A stretch of 8,189 nucleotides of DNA from Acidimicrobiales bacterium (GTDB lineage: Bacteria > Actinomycetota > Acidimicrobiia > Acidimicrobiales > Poriferisodaliceae). The stretch spans positions 1 to 8,189 of the forward strand of contig JAHDHM010000146.1 in NCBI GenBank assembly GCA_020631315.1, read 5' to 3'. Position numbers and translations under genes: made by a program. Positions 1 to 6,203 of the stretch are shown piece by piece. How positions within the stretch are numbered: position 1 is the first letter of the stretch; the number at the start of each line of letters is the position of its first letter. The notes under the pieces are model-generated. The model had not been told where the DNA came from, did no database searches, and was given only the letters and a program-made list of their open reading frames with translations.

Positions 1-508
1 AGAGGACGAGGAGGGCACCCCGTGGCCGTCGCTCGCCGCGGAACGACTGGGTGACCCGTACGTCTCGGCGGTCACCGCCATGGCCGCGATGGGGCCTCGC
101 CAGATCATGAACGAGTGGACGACGGTGCCCGAGGAGATCCTCGAGACCTTCGCCGCCGAGATCCGGGCGAACATGCGCCACTACTCGCTCTGGGGCGGCA
201 ACTACGCAATCGTCATCCCGCCGCAGCTGCGCGAGCACCTCGACGCCGCCGGGTGGTCGAAGGCCGACGTGCGGCAGTTCGTGTTCGAGCGGGCCCGGAT
301 CAAGCGCTCCGAGTGGGCCGACGTCGGCAAGCAGGCCGCCGTGCTCGACAAGGGCGATCGCGAGTACGCCGCCCTCCCCGACCCCGATCATCTGTTGGTG
401 ATCGCTGCCGGTGGACCCGCCGGTGGGTTCGGTGCGGTCATCCCGCCGTGGCTGGGTACCCGATCTCATGCCGTGACAGTTCCGGTCGGCGCGTGCGTGG
501 ACTGTTAG
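1..508 (+). CDS. Uncharacterised protein, 3' part only, with C-terminal CxxC, upstream of the UGSC selenoprotein gene
   Basis: The reading frame is open from base 2 to the TAG at 506-508 and has no start at the left edge, so about 168 C-terminal residues are visible and the gene begins outside the window. I do not recognise the family. The visible part is soluble-looking, with no membrane segment. It has a charged helical middle, then a Gly/Pro-rich tail containing AGGPAGGFGAVIPPW, and ends in Gly-Ala-Cys-Val-Asp-Cys. The CVDC end is a CxxC pair at the extreme C-terminus, which could be redox-active or bind metal. The TAG stop overlaps the Shine-Dalgarno of the following UGSC gene, and the two starts and stops are only 10 bases apart. 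The pair is therefore almost certainly co-transcribed and probably translationally coupled. A functional link (for example a partner thiol protein) is inference from this spacing alone. The first ATG in the window, at 80, is internal and should not be taken as the start. Confidence 0.75.
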   Translation, partial: EDEEGTPWPSLAAERLGDPYVSAVTAMAAMGPRQIMNEWTTVPEEILETFAAEIRANMRHYSLWGGNYAIVIPPQLREHLDAAGWSKADVRQFVFERARIKRSEWADVGKQAAVLDKGDREYAALPDPDHLLVIAAGGPAGGFGAVIPPWLGTRSHAVTVPVGACVDC

Positions 509-511
509 GAG
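507..511 (+). promoter_or_regulatory. Shine-Dalgarno AGGAG that decides the UGSC start
   Basis: AGGAG at 507-511 overlaps the TAG stop of the upstream gene. It lies 4 bases before the GTG at 516 and 7 bases before the ATG at 519. The 7-base spacing favours ATG 519 over the adjacent GTG as the start codon. Confidence 0.7.
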
Positions 512-518
512 ACGAGTG

Positions 519-1040
519 ATGAGCATCCAGGTTCTCGACCCGACCTACGGCGACGCCGCCTCCCAGTTCGTCGCGGCACCTCGCCTCGCCTCACTCCAGG
601 GCGCGACCCTCGGCATCATCTCCAACGGCAAACAGAACACCGCCGTGTTCTTCGACGCCCTCGCCACTGCATTGCAGCGCCACCACGGCGTCGGCGAGGT
701 CGTCCGCACGGTCAAGTCGAACTACAGCGCACCGGCTGACGCACACATCGTCGACCGAGCCAAGGAGTGGAACGCCCTCGTCGCCGGCATCGGCGATTGA
801 GGCAGCTGTTCGTCGTGCAGTCTGCACGACAGCGTCACCGGCGAACGCCTCGGCGTGCCGTCCGTCTCCGTCATGACCGAGAAGTTCGTCTCGGCGGCCG
901 AGCTGATGTCGCAGGTGCTCGGCGCGGACGGTCTGCCGTTCATCACGATCCCGCATCCGATCAGCAGCGCCACCCCGGAAGCCCTCACCGAGGCGGCTGA
1001 TCGCGCCGCTGCGGAGATCGCCGCGATCCTCCTCGGCTGA
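519..1040 (+). CDS. UGSC family selenoprotein, TGA at 798-800 read as selenocysteine
   Basis: The frame from ATG 519 meets TGA at 798-800 and then continues open, with unchanged GC-rich codon use, to a second TGA at 1038-1040. That gives 173 residues with Sec at position 94. The residues around the internal TGA are Gly-Ile-Gly-Asp-[Sec]-Gly-Ser-Cys-Ser-Ser-Cys, which is the hallmark of the UGSC family. That family is known to contain members with either Sec or Cys at this site; its reaction is not established as far as I know. The part before Sec looks like a Rossmann-type fold start (TLGIISNGKQNTAVFFDAL, residues about 31-49). The part after it has a predicted beta strand, VPSVSVMTEKF, and a tail starting LPFITIPHPISS followed by a helix, as in other members. 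C97 and C100 are possible redox partners of Sec94. A hairpin suited to be a SECIS follows the TGA (see 801-833). Function requires SelA/B/C/D, which are not in this window. The alternative is a pseudogene or a 94-residue truncated protein; the conserved motif immediately after the TGA argues strongly against that. Confidence 0.88.
801..833 (+). promoter_or_regulatory. Bacterial SECIS-like hairpin just after the Sec TGA
   Basis: GTCGTGCA (812-819) and TGCACGAC (823-830) form a perfect 8-bp stem around the loop GTC (820-822). A further GCT/AGC helix (805-807 with 831-833) can form below a 4-base bulge on the 5' side. The loop begins with G and lies 19 bases after the TGA. This fits what is known of bacterial SECIS elements: a short stem with a G early in a small apical loop, placed about 16-37 bases after the UGA. 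The apical part TGCAGTCTGCA closely resembles that of the Escherichia coli formate dehydrogenase fdhF SECIS, TGCAGGTCTGCA, as I recall it. It would recruit SelB with Sec-tRNA. The hairpin is also coding sequence, for Ser-Cys-Ser-Ser-Cys-Ser-Leu-His-Asp-Ser. Confidence 0.75.
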
Positions 1041-1051
1041 GCCTCAGCCGA
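1033..1051. terminator. Palindrome holding both stop codons of two convergent genes
   Basis: TCGGCTGA (1033-1040), loop GCC, and TCAGCCGA (1044-1051) make a perfect 8-bp stem. The left arm ends with the TGA stop of the UGSC gene, and the right arm begins with the complement of the serpin TGA stop. The structure is symmetric, so it could stop transcription from both sides. There is no U-tract, which is common in high-GC actinobacteria but leaves the terminator role inferred. Confidence 0.55.
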
Positions 1052-2330
1052 CGAGTTCGGTTGGGTCGACCATTCGACCGAGGAACAGGATCGTGCCGGG
1101 CCCTCGGTCCACGACGGCATAGACGAACGGCCGATCGACGTTGATCGTCGGGCCATGAGAACCCAAGAACTCGGCACCGGTTGCGGCCGCAGCCCTGGTT
1201 CCGTTCTCGTCGACCTCGATGGTGGCCTCGTGGAGGACGTCGTCGAGCCATGGTCCCGACTCCCCGAAGATCGGGCTGAAGTCCGCATCGGAGAACGCAT
1301 GCTCGACGCCCAGCGCAGCAAGGTGCTCCCGGAGGTCAACGTCGGTGGTCGCCGTCCAGCGAGGCATCGACAGATGGATGCCGTTGCGGCGGATGCTGCC
1401 CAGGATCTCGTCGAACCGTGCTGCGTCGAGCGACGCTTCGAACTCCGAGAAGTTCGACGGCACCATCACGATCATGGACAACTCGCCACCGGCATACGGA
1501 AGCTCCACCACCTCGAGTTCATTGGTCACGGCGCTCGGCAGGTACTTGCCGTATCGCATCAACGGCACCTGTCGTTGCAGTCCGTCGAGACCCCTGAACG
1601 GTCCGGCAGTGGTCGCCTCGGGGTCGAACTTGAGCTCCCACGGGGCATCCAACGTCACTGCGTTCACGAGCACCATCTGGGTGTCGGCGGTGAGCGAACC
1701 AGGTCCGAAGAGTTCGCCGACGCGGCCGTTCGTCTGTTCGTCGACCCACTCGTTGATCATCTCGCGGCCGTCGTCGTCGAACCGGTGCTGCATGGCCGGG
1801 GCGCCGTAGTGCCCCGTCAACACGTCGAGAAATGACGCCTCGATCGACAGACCGTCCGCGAACCACACACGGTTGGCGCTCAACCAATCCGTGTCCGTGT
1901 CCCGAGTCCGGTCGATCAGCGTGAGGTCGAGCAGGTTCCTGCCCTCGTGCCACCGTTGACCGACGTCATCGGAAATGTGGAGCGCAGCGGCGAGTTCCTG
2001 CTCGGTCTCACCTGCTGCACCTGCGTAGACCATTCCGAGCGCTGAAGCGATGCTGTACGGGCTGGAGACGAGATTGCCCCCCTCGGCCGCCGCCAGCTCT
2101 CGATGGAGGTCGAAGGCGAACTCGTTGATCGACTCGACCACGGACGAGACCAGGGCACCTTCGCCCTGCTGATCCACCACGCGGTCGGTGACGTCACCGT
2201 AAAGCAGCGCTGAGGCCAGGACCGCTGAGTCGTCCAGCAGTGGCGTCGCATCTTCGGAGTCGCCGCCCGAACATGCCGCTGCGAGCACTGCCACTGAGAT
2301 GAGAACGCCACGCCATCCACCACGAGCCAT
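1044..2330 (-). CDS. Serpin family protein, predicted lipoprotein
   Basis: This encodes 428 residues from ATG 2330. A short basic N-terminus and hydrophobic segment end in Leu-Ala-Ala-Ala-Cys20, a lipobox, so the protein should be anchored on the outer face of the membrane. The serpin fold starts near residue 67 (INEFAFDLHREL, then NLVSSPYSIASALGMVYAGA). It continues through the breach-region strand LVNAVTLDAPWELKFDP (221-237). It ends with the signature DRPFVYAVVDRGPGTILFLGRMVDP (399-423). The hinge EVDENGTRAAAAT (372-384) has the small-residue run P12-P9 that inhibitory serpins need to insert the reactive loop, so protease inhibition is likely. P13 is Arg where Glu is usual. Counting from either side puts P1-P1' near Leu389-Gly390-Ser391-His392, so there is no basic P1 and trypsin-like targets are unlikely. 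The frame stays open upstream to 2492, but that would place 54 residues before the signal peptide and run over the divergent gene, so ATG 2330 was chosen. No clear Shine-Dalgarno is present. Confidence 0.93.
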   Translation of the reverse strand: MARGGWRGVLISVAVLAAACSGGDSEDATPLLDDSAVLASALLYGDVTDRVVDQQGEGALVSSVVESINEFAFDLHRELAAAEGGNLVSSPYSIASALGMVYAGAAGETEQELAAALHISDDVGQRWHEGRNLLDLTLIDRTRDTDTDWLSANRVWFADGLSIEASFLDVLTGHYGAPAMQHRFDDDGREMINEWVDEQTNGRVGELFGPGSLTADTQMVLVNAVTLDAPWELKFDPEATTAGPFRGLDGLQRQVPLMRYGKYLPSAVTNELEVVELPYAGGELSMIVMVPSNFSEFEASLDAARFDEILGSIRRNGIHLSMPRWTATTDVDLREHLAALGVEHAFSDADFSPIFGESGPWLDDVLHEATIEVDENGTRAAAATGAEFLGSHGPTINVDRPFVYAVVDRGPGTILFLGRMVDPTELVG

Positions 2331-2335
2331 GCGCG

Positions 2336-2341
2336 ACCGTA
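2336..2341 (-). promoter_or_regulatory. Possible -10 box for the serpin gene
   Basis: On the - strand TACGGT matches TANNNT and ends 5 bases before ATG 2330. No ribosome binding site separates them, so transcription may begin at or next to the start codon (leaderless). No convincing -35 was seen. Confidence 0.3.
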
Positions 2342-2412
2342 ACCCGGGCCGAGTCGGTTTCGCCGGCGGGATCACTGCGTCCCGAGGCTGAGGCTCGCGG
2401 CGAAGTGCTCCA

Positions 2413-2418
2413 TACGCT
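2413..2418 (+). promoter_or_regulatory. Possible -10 box for the SRPBCC gene, leaderless arrangement
   Basis: TACGCT matches TANNNT and is followed by exactly 6 bases (GGGGAC) before ATG 2425, which would put the transcript start on the start codon. The GGGGA in between is too close to the ATG to be a normal Shine-Dalgarno. No clear -35 was found. The 94-base divergent gap (2331-2424) also holds a tandem GAGGCT pair at 2385-2396 with no known role. Confidence 0.4.
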
Positions 2419-2424
2419 GGGGAC

Positions 2425-2886
2425 ATGGCCCAGATCACGTTCGACGTCGTGCACACCTTCGAGCAGCCGGCCCGCGTCGTGTGGGACGACATGATCGACT
2501 GGGAACGTCACGCCGACTGGATCCCTGCGACGCGCATGGACGTTCCTGAAGGTGACACCACTACTCCGGGCGCCACCTTCACCGCATACACGGGCTACAA
2601 GCCGCTCGTGCTCGAAGACCGGATGAAGGTCGTCGAGTGCAACTGGGACGATGCGGCGAACAGTGGACGTTGCGAGGTCGAGAAGCTCGGCCCGGTGCTG
2701 AAGGGCATGGCCGCGTTCACGATCACCCAGAAGGGTGCCGAGACCGAGTTGGTCTGGACCGAGGACGTGGTGGTCCCCTACGTCCCCCAGTTCCTCGCCG
2801 CACCGGTGCGCATCATGAGCGCCGCCGGCTTCAAATTCGGCATGAAGCAGCTGGCCAAGAACCTCGCCAAGCGCGCCATCGCCTGA
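2425..2886 (+). CDS. SRPBCC family (START-like) protein
   Basis: This encodes 153 residues, the usual size of a single SRPBCC domain (polyketide cyclase/START-like helix-grip fold that binds hydrophobic ligands). It opens with a beta strand and the family-type phrase TFEQPARVVWDDMIDWERHADWIP (about 11-34), where the Val-Trp-Asp and Trp-Ile-Pro positions are typical. A run of antiparallel strands follows (ATFTAYTGYKP; AAFTITQKGAETELVWTEDVVVP), then the long C-terminal helix that closes the cavity (residues about 120-150, GFKFGMKQLAKNLAKRAIA). There is no signal peptide, so it is probably cytosolic. The ligand cannot be told from sequence; members include cyclases, lipid carriers and stress proteins. 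It is divergent from the serpin gene and convergent with the ABC binding-protein gene, so it is probably transcribed alone. The ATG start fits both the domain boundary and the -10-like box. Confidence 0.88.
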   Translation: MAQITFDVVHTFEQPARVVWDDMIDWERHADWIPATRMDVPEGDTTTPGATFTAYTGYKPLVLEDRMKVVECNWDDAANSGRCEVEKLGPVLKGMAAFTITQKGAETELVWTEDVVVPYVPQFLAAPVRIMSAAGFKFGMKQLAKNLAKRAIA

Positions 2887-2903
2887 GCAGGAGGTCACGC
2901 GTA

Positions 2904-2939
2904 CGGGCCGGCGCCGCGGTCGCCCGCCACGCCGGCCCG
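2904..2939. terminator. Strong stem-loop between convergent genes
   Basis: CGGGCCGGCG (2904-2913) and CGCCGGCCCG (2930-2939) form a perfect 10-bp, all-GC stem around a 16-base loop. It lies in the 58-base gap between the SRPBCC stop (2886) and the ABC binding-protein stop (2945), where a bidirectional terminator is expected. No U-tract is present on either side. Confidence 0.72.
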
Positions 2940-2944
2940 AAGCG

Positions 2945-5305
2945 TCAGAGGGTGTTCAGGATCTCCAGAGCCCCATCCGCGAGCGGGACTGCCACCGAGC
3001 CGTCGGCAGCAGCTCCGACGTGCAGCGACGTCACCAGAGCGACGTTGTCGCCGACCTGGATCACGATCACATCGCTGTCGATGGGGAACCCGCCGGCGTC
3101 ACCGGCATTGCCGAGGCCGAGCGTCCGGTCACCCCAGGATCCGAGATCCCGTTCGCTGTAGCCCAGGTTCAACGGAGTGCCGTCGAGCACGGCGCTGTAC
3201 GCATCGCACTCCGCGAGCGCCTGCTCGTACCGGGCGAAGATGGTGTCCGCGTCGCCTGGTTCGAGTTCGTAGATCGTGACCGCACCGAACGGCCCGAGCT
3301 GCGGCACACCGTCGTAGTTCTGCGTCGTCGCACTGATCGGCGTGATGCCGTCCAGCGTGATGATGCCTTCGCAGAGCGCTTCGAGCGGTGCGTCGGTGTC
3401 CCCTGCAGTCAGGATCCCAGGCGGCGCCGGCATCGCCGCGGCGACCGCGTCGTTCGTCGGCGCCGCTTCGACCTTAGGAGCCGTCGTCGTGGTCGTCGTC
3501 GTGATCGCAGGGATCTCGATGAAGTCCGTCGGCAGATCACCTGCCGGCGTGCCGTCCTCGAGCCACACCTCGTGCCACCAGACACGGCCGCTGCCGCGAC
3601 GCTCGCCGACCTGGCCATCGGGGTAGGTGTAGGTCTCGATGCCCTTCACCTCCGGACGTGCGAGGACCAGCGTCGAACCCGACGACCACCAATGCACCGT
3701 CATCTCCTCGGCGGTGATGCGGCTGATCTCGGCCGTCGCTGCGTAGCGGGTCTCGAAGTCGAGGTTGTTGCGCAGGATGTCGAGCTGCTCGTCGATCTCG
3801 GGTGACGTGTAGTTGGTCCAGTTCAGGACCTGGTCCACGCCGTAACGAGCACGGAACAGCGTGAGCGGGTCCTGATCATTGCCATCGGCCCAGCATGAGA
3901 CGTCGAAGTCGCCTGCGTACAGCGGGTCGCTCGTCGTGCCGACGACCGTGGTGATCAGGGTCGACTGCTCGAGGAAGTCGAGCTCGACCTCCATGCCGAC
4001 GTCGCCCCACTCCTGCTGGTACAGCAGCGCCGTGTCACGGTTGCTCGGCTCGGTGTTGCAGATGTACTGGAACGTGATCGGCTCGCCGACCGCCTTGCCA
4101 TCGCTGCGGTTCGGGTCGTTCACGTACTCGTCGACCAGCCGTGCGGCCTCGTCCGGGTCGTACCAGGCATAGGCATCGTCGGCTTCGGGGTTGAACCAGA
4201 CGGACTCGGTCGTGAAGTACTGCGACCGGGGCACGCTCACCCCGGCGAGGTTCGACGCGCCGATCTCGTTCGCCGAGTCGGGGTTCAACGCATGCGCTGC
4301 GGCCCGCCGCACACGGACGTCGTCCATCGGCGGGCTGAGCACGTTGTAGATGTTCAGGCCGGCGCCGTTGCCGATGTGCTCGTACGGGACGAACCCGGCC
4401 TCGACGAGCTGCGGGCCACCGTCGGGCCCACCCTGTGTCGCCATGTCGAGGTCCCCGGCCTCCAACGCCGCTCGGCGCGAGTTGCCATCGGGCAGCACGC
4501 GGAAACGGATCCGGTCGAGATACGGCAGCGGTTCGCCATCAGGCGCGTCACGCCAGTAGTTCGGGTTACGCACGACGACCATCTCGCTGTCGCGGGTCCA
4601 CGACTCGAACATGAACGGGCCGGTACCGACCGGGTTCTCGACACTGTCCTCGGGGCCGAACGCCAGGCCGGCGGTCGGGGAGAACGCGGCGCCGGTCGAG
4701 ATACCGGACAGCACACCCTCGAACGCCGGGTCCGGCGCCTTCAGGATGTACCGAACCGTGTACTCGTCGACGACCTCGGCGGTCTCGATGGTCGAGCTGG
4801 CGCCGAAGGGCCCTGCGTGCCATTGGGCGATCATGTCGACGGCAGCCTGAGCGTTCAGCGGTGTGCCGTCGTGGAAGCTGATCCCCTCGCGGATCCGCAT
4901 CGTCCACTGGGTGGCGTCGATGTTCGGTTCGGCCCGCTCAGCGGCCAGCACGGGGATGATGTCGCCGTTCCCGTCCTGGTCGAACCAGCGGTCGTAGAGG
5001 GCATCCATGACGAGGAAGCCGGCGGAGAACGCGGTCTCCGAACTCGGCGGGTACCAACCCGTCGACTCGGCGACGATGCCGATCGTCACCTCGCCACCGC
5101 GCTGGATCTCGAGGCCGGTCTCGTCGGGTGCCGCTTGCGTGGTCGCCGTCGCGATGTCCGCGGTGGTCGACGTGACCGTGTCGTCCCCGGTGGTTCCACC
5201 GCTCGTGTCGTCGCTGTCGCCGCTGCTGCACGCTGCGGCGACCATCGCCAACGCCAACAGCGCGATGAGCAGCTGTCGCCACCCTCGTCGTTTCGTGATG
5301 TCCAT
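2945..5305 (-). CDS. ABC transporter substrate-binding lipoprotein, family 5 (peptide/nickel type), with an extra C-terminal domain
   Basis: This encodes 786 residues, about 200 more than a usual DppA/OppA-type binding protein. The signal peptide ends at Val-Ala-Ala-Ala-Cys26, a lipobox, so the protein is a lipid-anchored extracellular receptor. A Ser/Thr/Asp linker (27-66) leads into the SBP_bac_5 domain (about 67-600). That domain is shown by WTMRIREGISFHDGTPLNAQ (134-153), NPVGTGPFMFESW (224-236) with NPNYW (247-251), and the helix around VRRAAAHALN (332-341). A linker with seven threonines (602-608) separates a C-terminal domain of about 155 residues. This contains C645 and C700 (ALAEC), which could form a disulfide, and recalls extracellular sensor domains of actinobacterial PknH-like proteins; that resemblance is a weak guess. 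The ligand cannot be assigned; peptides are the family norm. The gene is last in the DppB-DppC-binding protein cluster. Its start is set by AGGGGGA five bases upstream. Confidence 0.93.
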   Translation of the reverse strand: MDITKRRGWRQLLIALLALAMVAAACSSGDSDDTSGGTTGDDTVTSTTADIATATTQAAPDETGLEIQRGGEVTIGIVAESTGWYPPSSETAFSAGFLVMDALYDRWFDQDGNGDIIPVLAAERAEPNIDATQWTMRIREGISFHDGTPLNAQAAVDMIAQWHAGPFGASSTIETAEVVDEYTVRYILKAPDPAFEGVLSGISTGAAFSPTAGLAFGPEDSVENPVGTGPFMFESWTRDSEMVVVRNPNYWRDAPDGEPLPYLDRIRFRVLPDGNSRRAALEAGDLDMATQGGPDGGPQLVEAGFVPYEHIGNGAGLNIYNVLSPPMDDVRVRRAAAHALNPDSANEIGASNLAGVSVPRSQYFTTESVWFNPEADDAYAWYDPDEAARLVDEYVNDPNRSDGKAVGEPITFQYICNTEPSNRDTALLYQQEWGDVGMEVELDFLEQSTLITTVVGTTSDPLYAGDFDVSCWADGNDQDPLTLFRARYGVDQVLNWTNYTSPEIDEQLDILRNNLDFETRYAATAEISRITAEEMTVHWWSSGSTLVLARPEVKGIETYTYPDGQVGERRGSGRVWWHEVWLEDGTPAGDLPTDFIEIPAITTTTTTTAPKVEAAPTNDAVAAAMPAPPGILTAGDTDAPLEALCEGIITLDGITPISATTQNYDGVPQLGPFGAVTIYELEPGDADTIFARYEQALAECDAYSAVLDGTPLNLGYSERDLGSWGDRTLGLGNAGDAGGFPIDSDVIVIQVGDNVALVTSLHVGAAADGSVAVPLADGALEILNTL

Positions 5306-5309
5306 GTGG

Positions 5310-5316
5310 TCCCCCT
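5310..5316 (-). promoter_or_regulatory. Strong Shine-Dalgarno for the binding-protein gene
   Basis: AGGGGGA on the - strand lies 4 bases before ATG 5305. It is the strongest ribosome binding site in the cluster, which fits the high amount of binding protein normally needed relative to permeases. Confidence 0.65.
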
Positions 5317-5323
5317 GTTGTCG

Positions 5324-5339
5324 TGAGCCCCCCGGCTCA
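5324..5339 (-). terminator. Small stem-loop spanning the DppC-like stop codon, before the binding-protein gene
   Basis: TGAGCC (5324-5329), loop CCCC and GGCTCA (5334-5339) form a perfect 6-bp stem. The stop codon of the permease gene is in one arm, and the Shine-Dalgarno of the next gene follows 7 bases later. With no U-tract and a downstream gene in the same direction, it is more likely a processing, pausing or mRNA-stability element than a full terminator. Confidence 0.4.
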
Positions 5340-6203
5340 GATCTGCGCCTCCCGCACCTGGAAGCGGCGACGCAGACCGTCGCCCACCAGGTTCAGCGAG
5401 AGGATCGTCAAGAACATCGTCGTCGCCGGTATCAGCGCCGTGTGGATGACGTCGTCATCGAAGTCGTTCTGCCCGTCGGCGATCATCTGACCCCACGTCG
5501 ACCGTGGCGGCGGCACGCCGACGCCGAGGAACGCGGTGACGCCTTCGGCCACGATCACGCCACCCACGGCGAGCAGGCCGAACGTGATCAGCGTGATGAG
5601 CACCTCTGGCATGAGGCCGCGGAAGATGATGCGGCGACGCGTGGCGCCCATCATCTGACTGGCGAGCACCCACTCGCGCTCTTTCAGCGACAGCGTCGAG
5701 GCGCGGGCGAACCGGACGTAGCCAGGTACCGACAGCACGCAGAACACGATCACGATGTTCCGCAGGGTCTGACCGGCGAAAGCGATCACGCCGAGCAGCA
5801 GGATCAGCGACGGGAACGAGAGGGCCATGTTGACCAGCGCCATCGTGAGCCGCTCGATCCGCCCGCCGAAGTAGCCGACCGTCGTACCGATGAGACCGCC
5901 GACGGTGATGCCCACGAAGACCGTGAGCAGCGCGATGAACATCGAGATCCGGGCACCTTCGGCGAGGCGGGCGAGGATGTCTCGGCCGAGCTGGTCGGTG
6001 CCGAGCAGGTGCCCCTCGGAGAACACACCCTGGTACTTGTTCCCCGGGCTGATGCGGGTCGGGTCCTTGAGCGGCAACAGGTCGTAGAGCAGGGCGACTA
6101 CGAGGACGAGGCCGAGCCACACCGCAGCGCTCCAGAACATCAGACCGTGTCCTTGGCGTGCGCCGCCCGAGGCGGCAACGGCTGGCGCAGTCACTTCAGC
6201 CAC
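5337..6203 (-). CDS. ABC transporter permease, DppC/OppC type
   Basis: This encodes 288 residues, normal for DppC. An N-terminal membrane segment (about 22-42) is followed by the family signature GHLLGTDQLGRDILARLAEGARISM (64-88), then five further hydrophobic segments (about 89-110, 121-143, 147-163, 203-228, 255-273). It forms the membrane pore with the DppB-like partner and imports peptides or similar solutes. The cytoplasmic EAA loop that contacts the ATPase is at about 177-199. It reads LASQMMGATRRRIIFRGLMP: the usual Glu-Ala-Ala is Leu-Ala-Ser and the usual His before the Leu-Pro pair is Gly, though the central Gly-Ala is kept. The start is GTG 6203, inside the end of the upstream permease gene (8-base overlap, GTGGCTGA). 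It is supported by GAGGA nine bases upstream and indicates translational coupling. Confidence 0.93.
   Translation of the reverse strand: MAEVTAPAVAASGGARQGHGLMFWSAAVWLGLVLVVALLYDLLPLKDPTRISPGNKYQGVFSEGHLLGTDQLGRDILARLAEGARISMFIALLTVFVGITVGGLIGTTVGYFGGRIERLTMALVNMALSFPSLILLLGVIAFAGQTLRNIVIVFCVLSVPGYVRFARASTLSLKEREWVLASQMMGATRRRIIFRGLMPEVLITLITFGLLAVGGVIVAEGVTAFLGVGVPPPRSTWGQMIADGQNDFDDDVIHTALIPATTMFLTILSLNLVGDGLRRRFQVREAQI

Noticed and set aside
516..800. A complete 94-residue protein ending at TGA 800
   Set aside because: The family motif Gly-Ser-Cys and the whole C-terminal half follow in frame, with a SECIS-like hairpin; the TGA is better read as Sec.
855..1040. A separate small protein starting at GTG/ATG codons after the TGA
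   Set aside because: It is the in-frame C-terminal part of the selenoprotein and has no Shine-Dalgarno of its own.
2384..2398. Shared 11-base GAGCCTCAGCC between this divergent gap (- strand) and the palindrome at 1039-1049
   Set aside because: It is short and GC-rich and could easily be chance; no other copies were noticed in the window.
2331..2492. Extended N-terminus of the serpin from 2492
   Set aside because: It would put 54 residues ahead of a clear lipoprotein signal peptide and overlap the divergent SRPBCC gene.
3476..3510. GTC/GTG-rich short repeat on the + strand
   Set aside because: It is just the codon run for the poly-threonine linker of the binding protein, as is the similar stretch near 7710-7860 in the CIA30 gene.
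4292..5326. Long + strand open frame opposite the binding-protein gene
   Set aside because: Its Arg/Asp/His-rich translation has no fold features; it is a GC-driven shadow of the real - strand gene.
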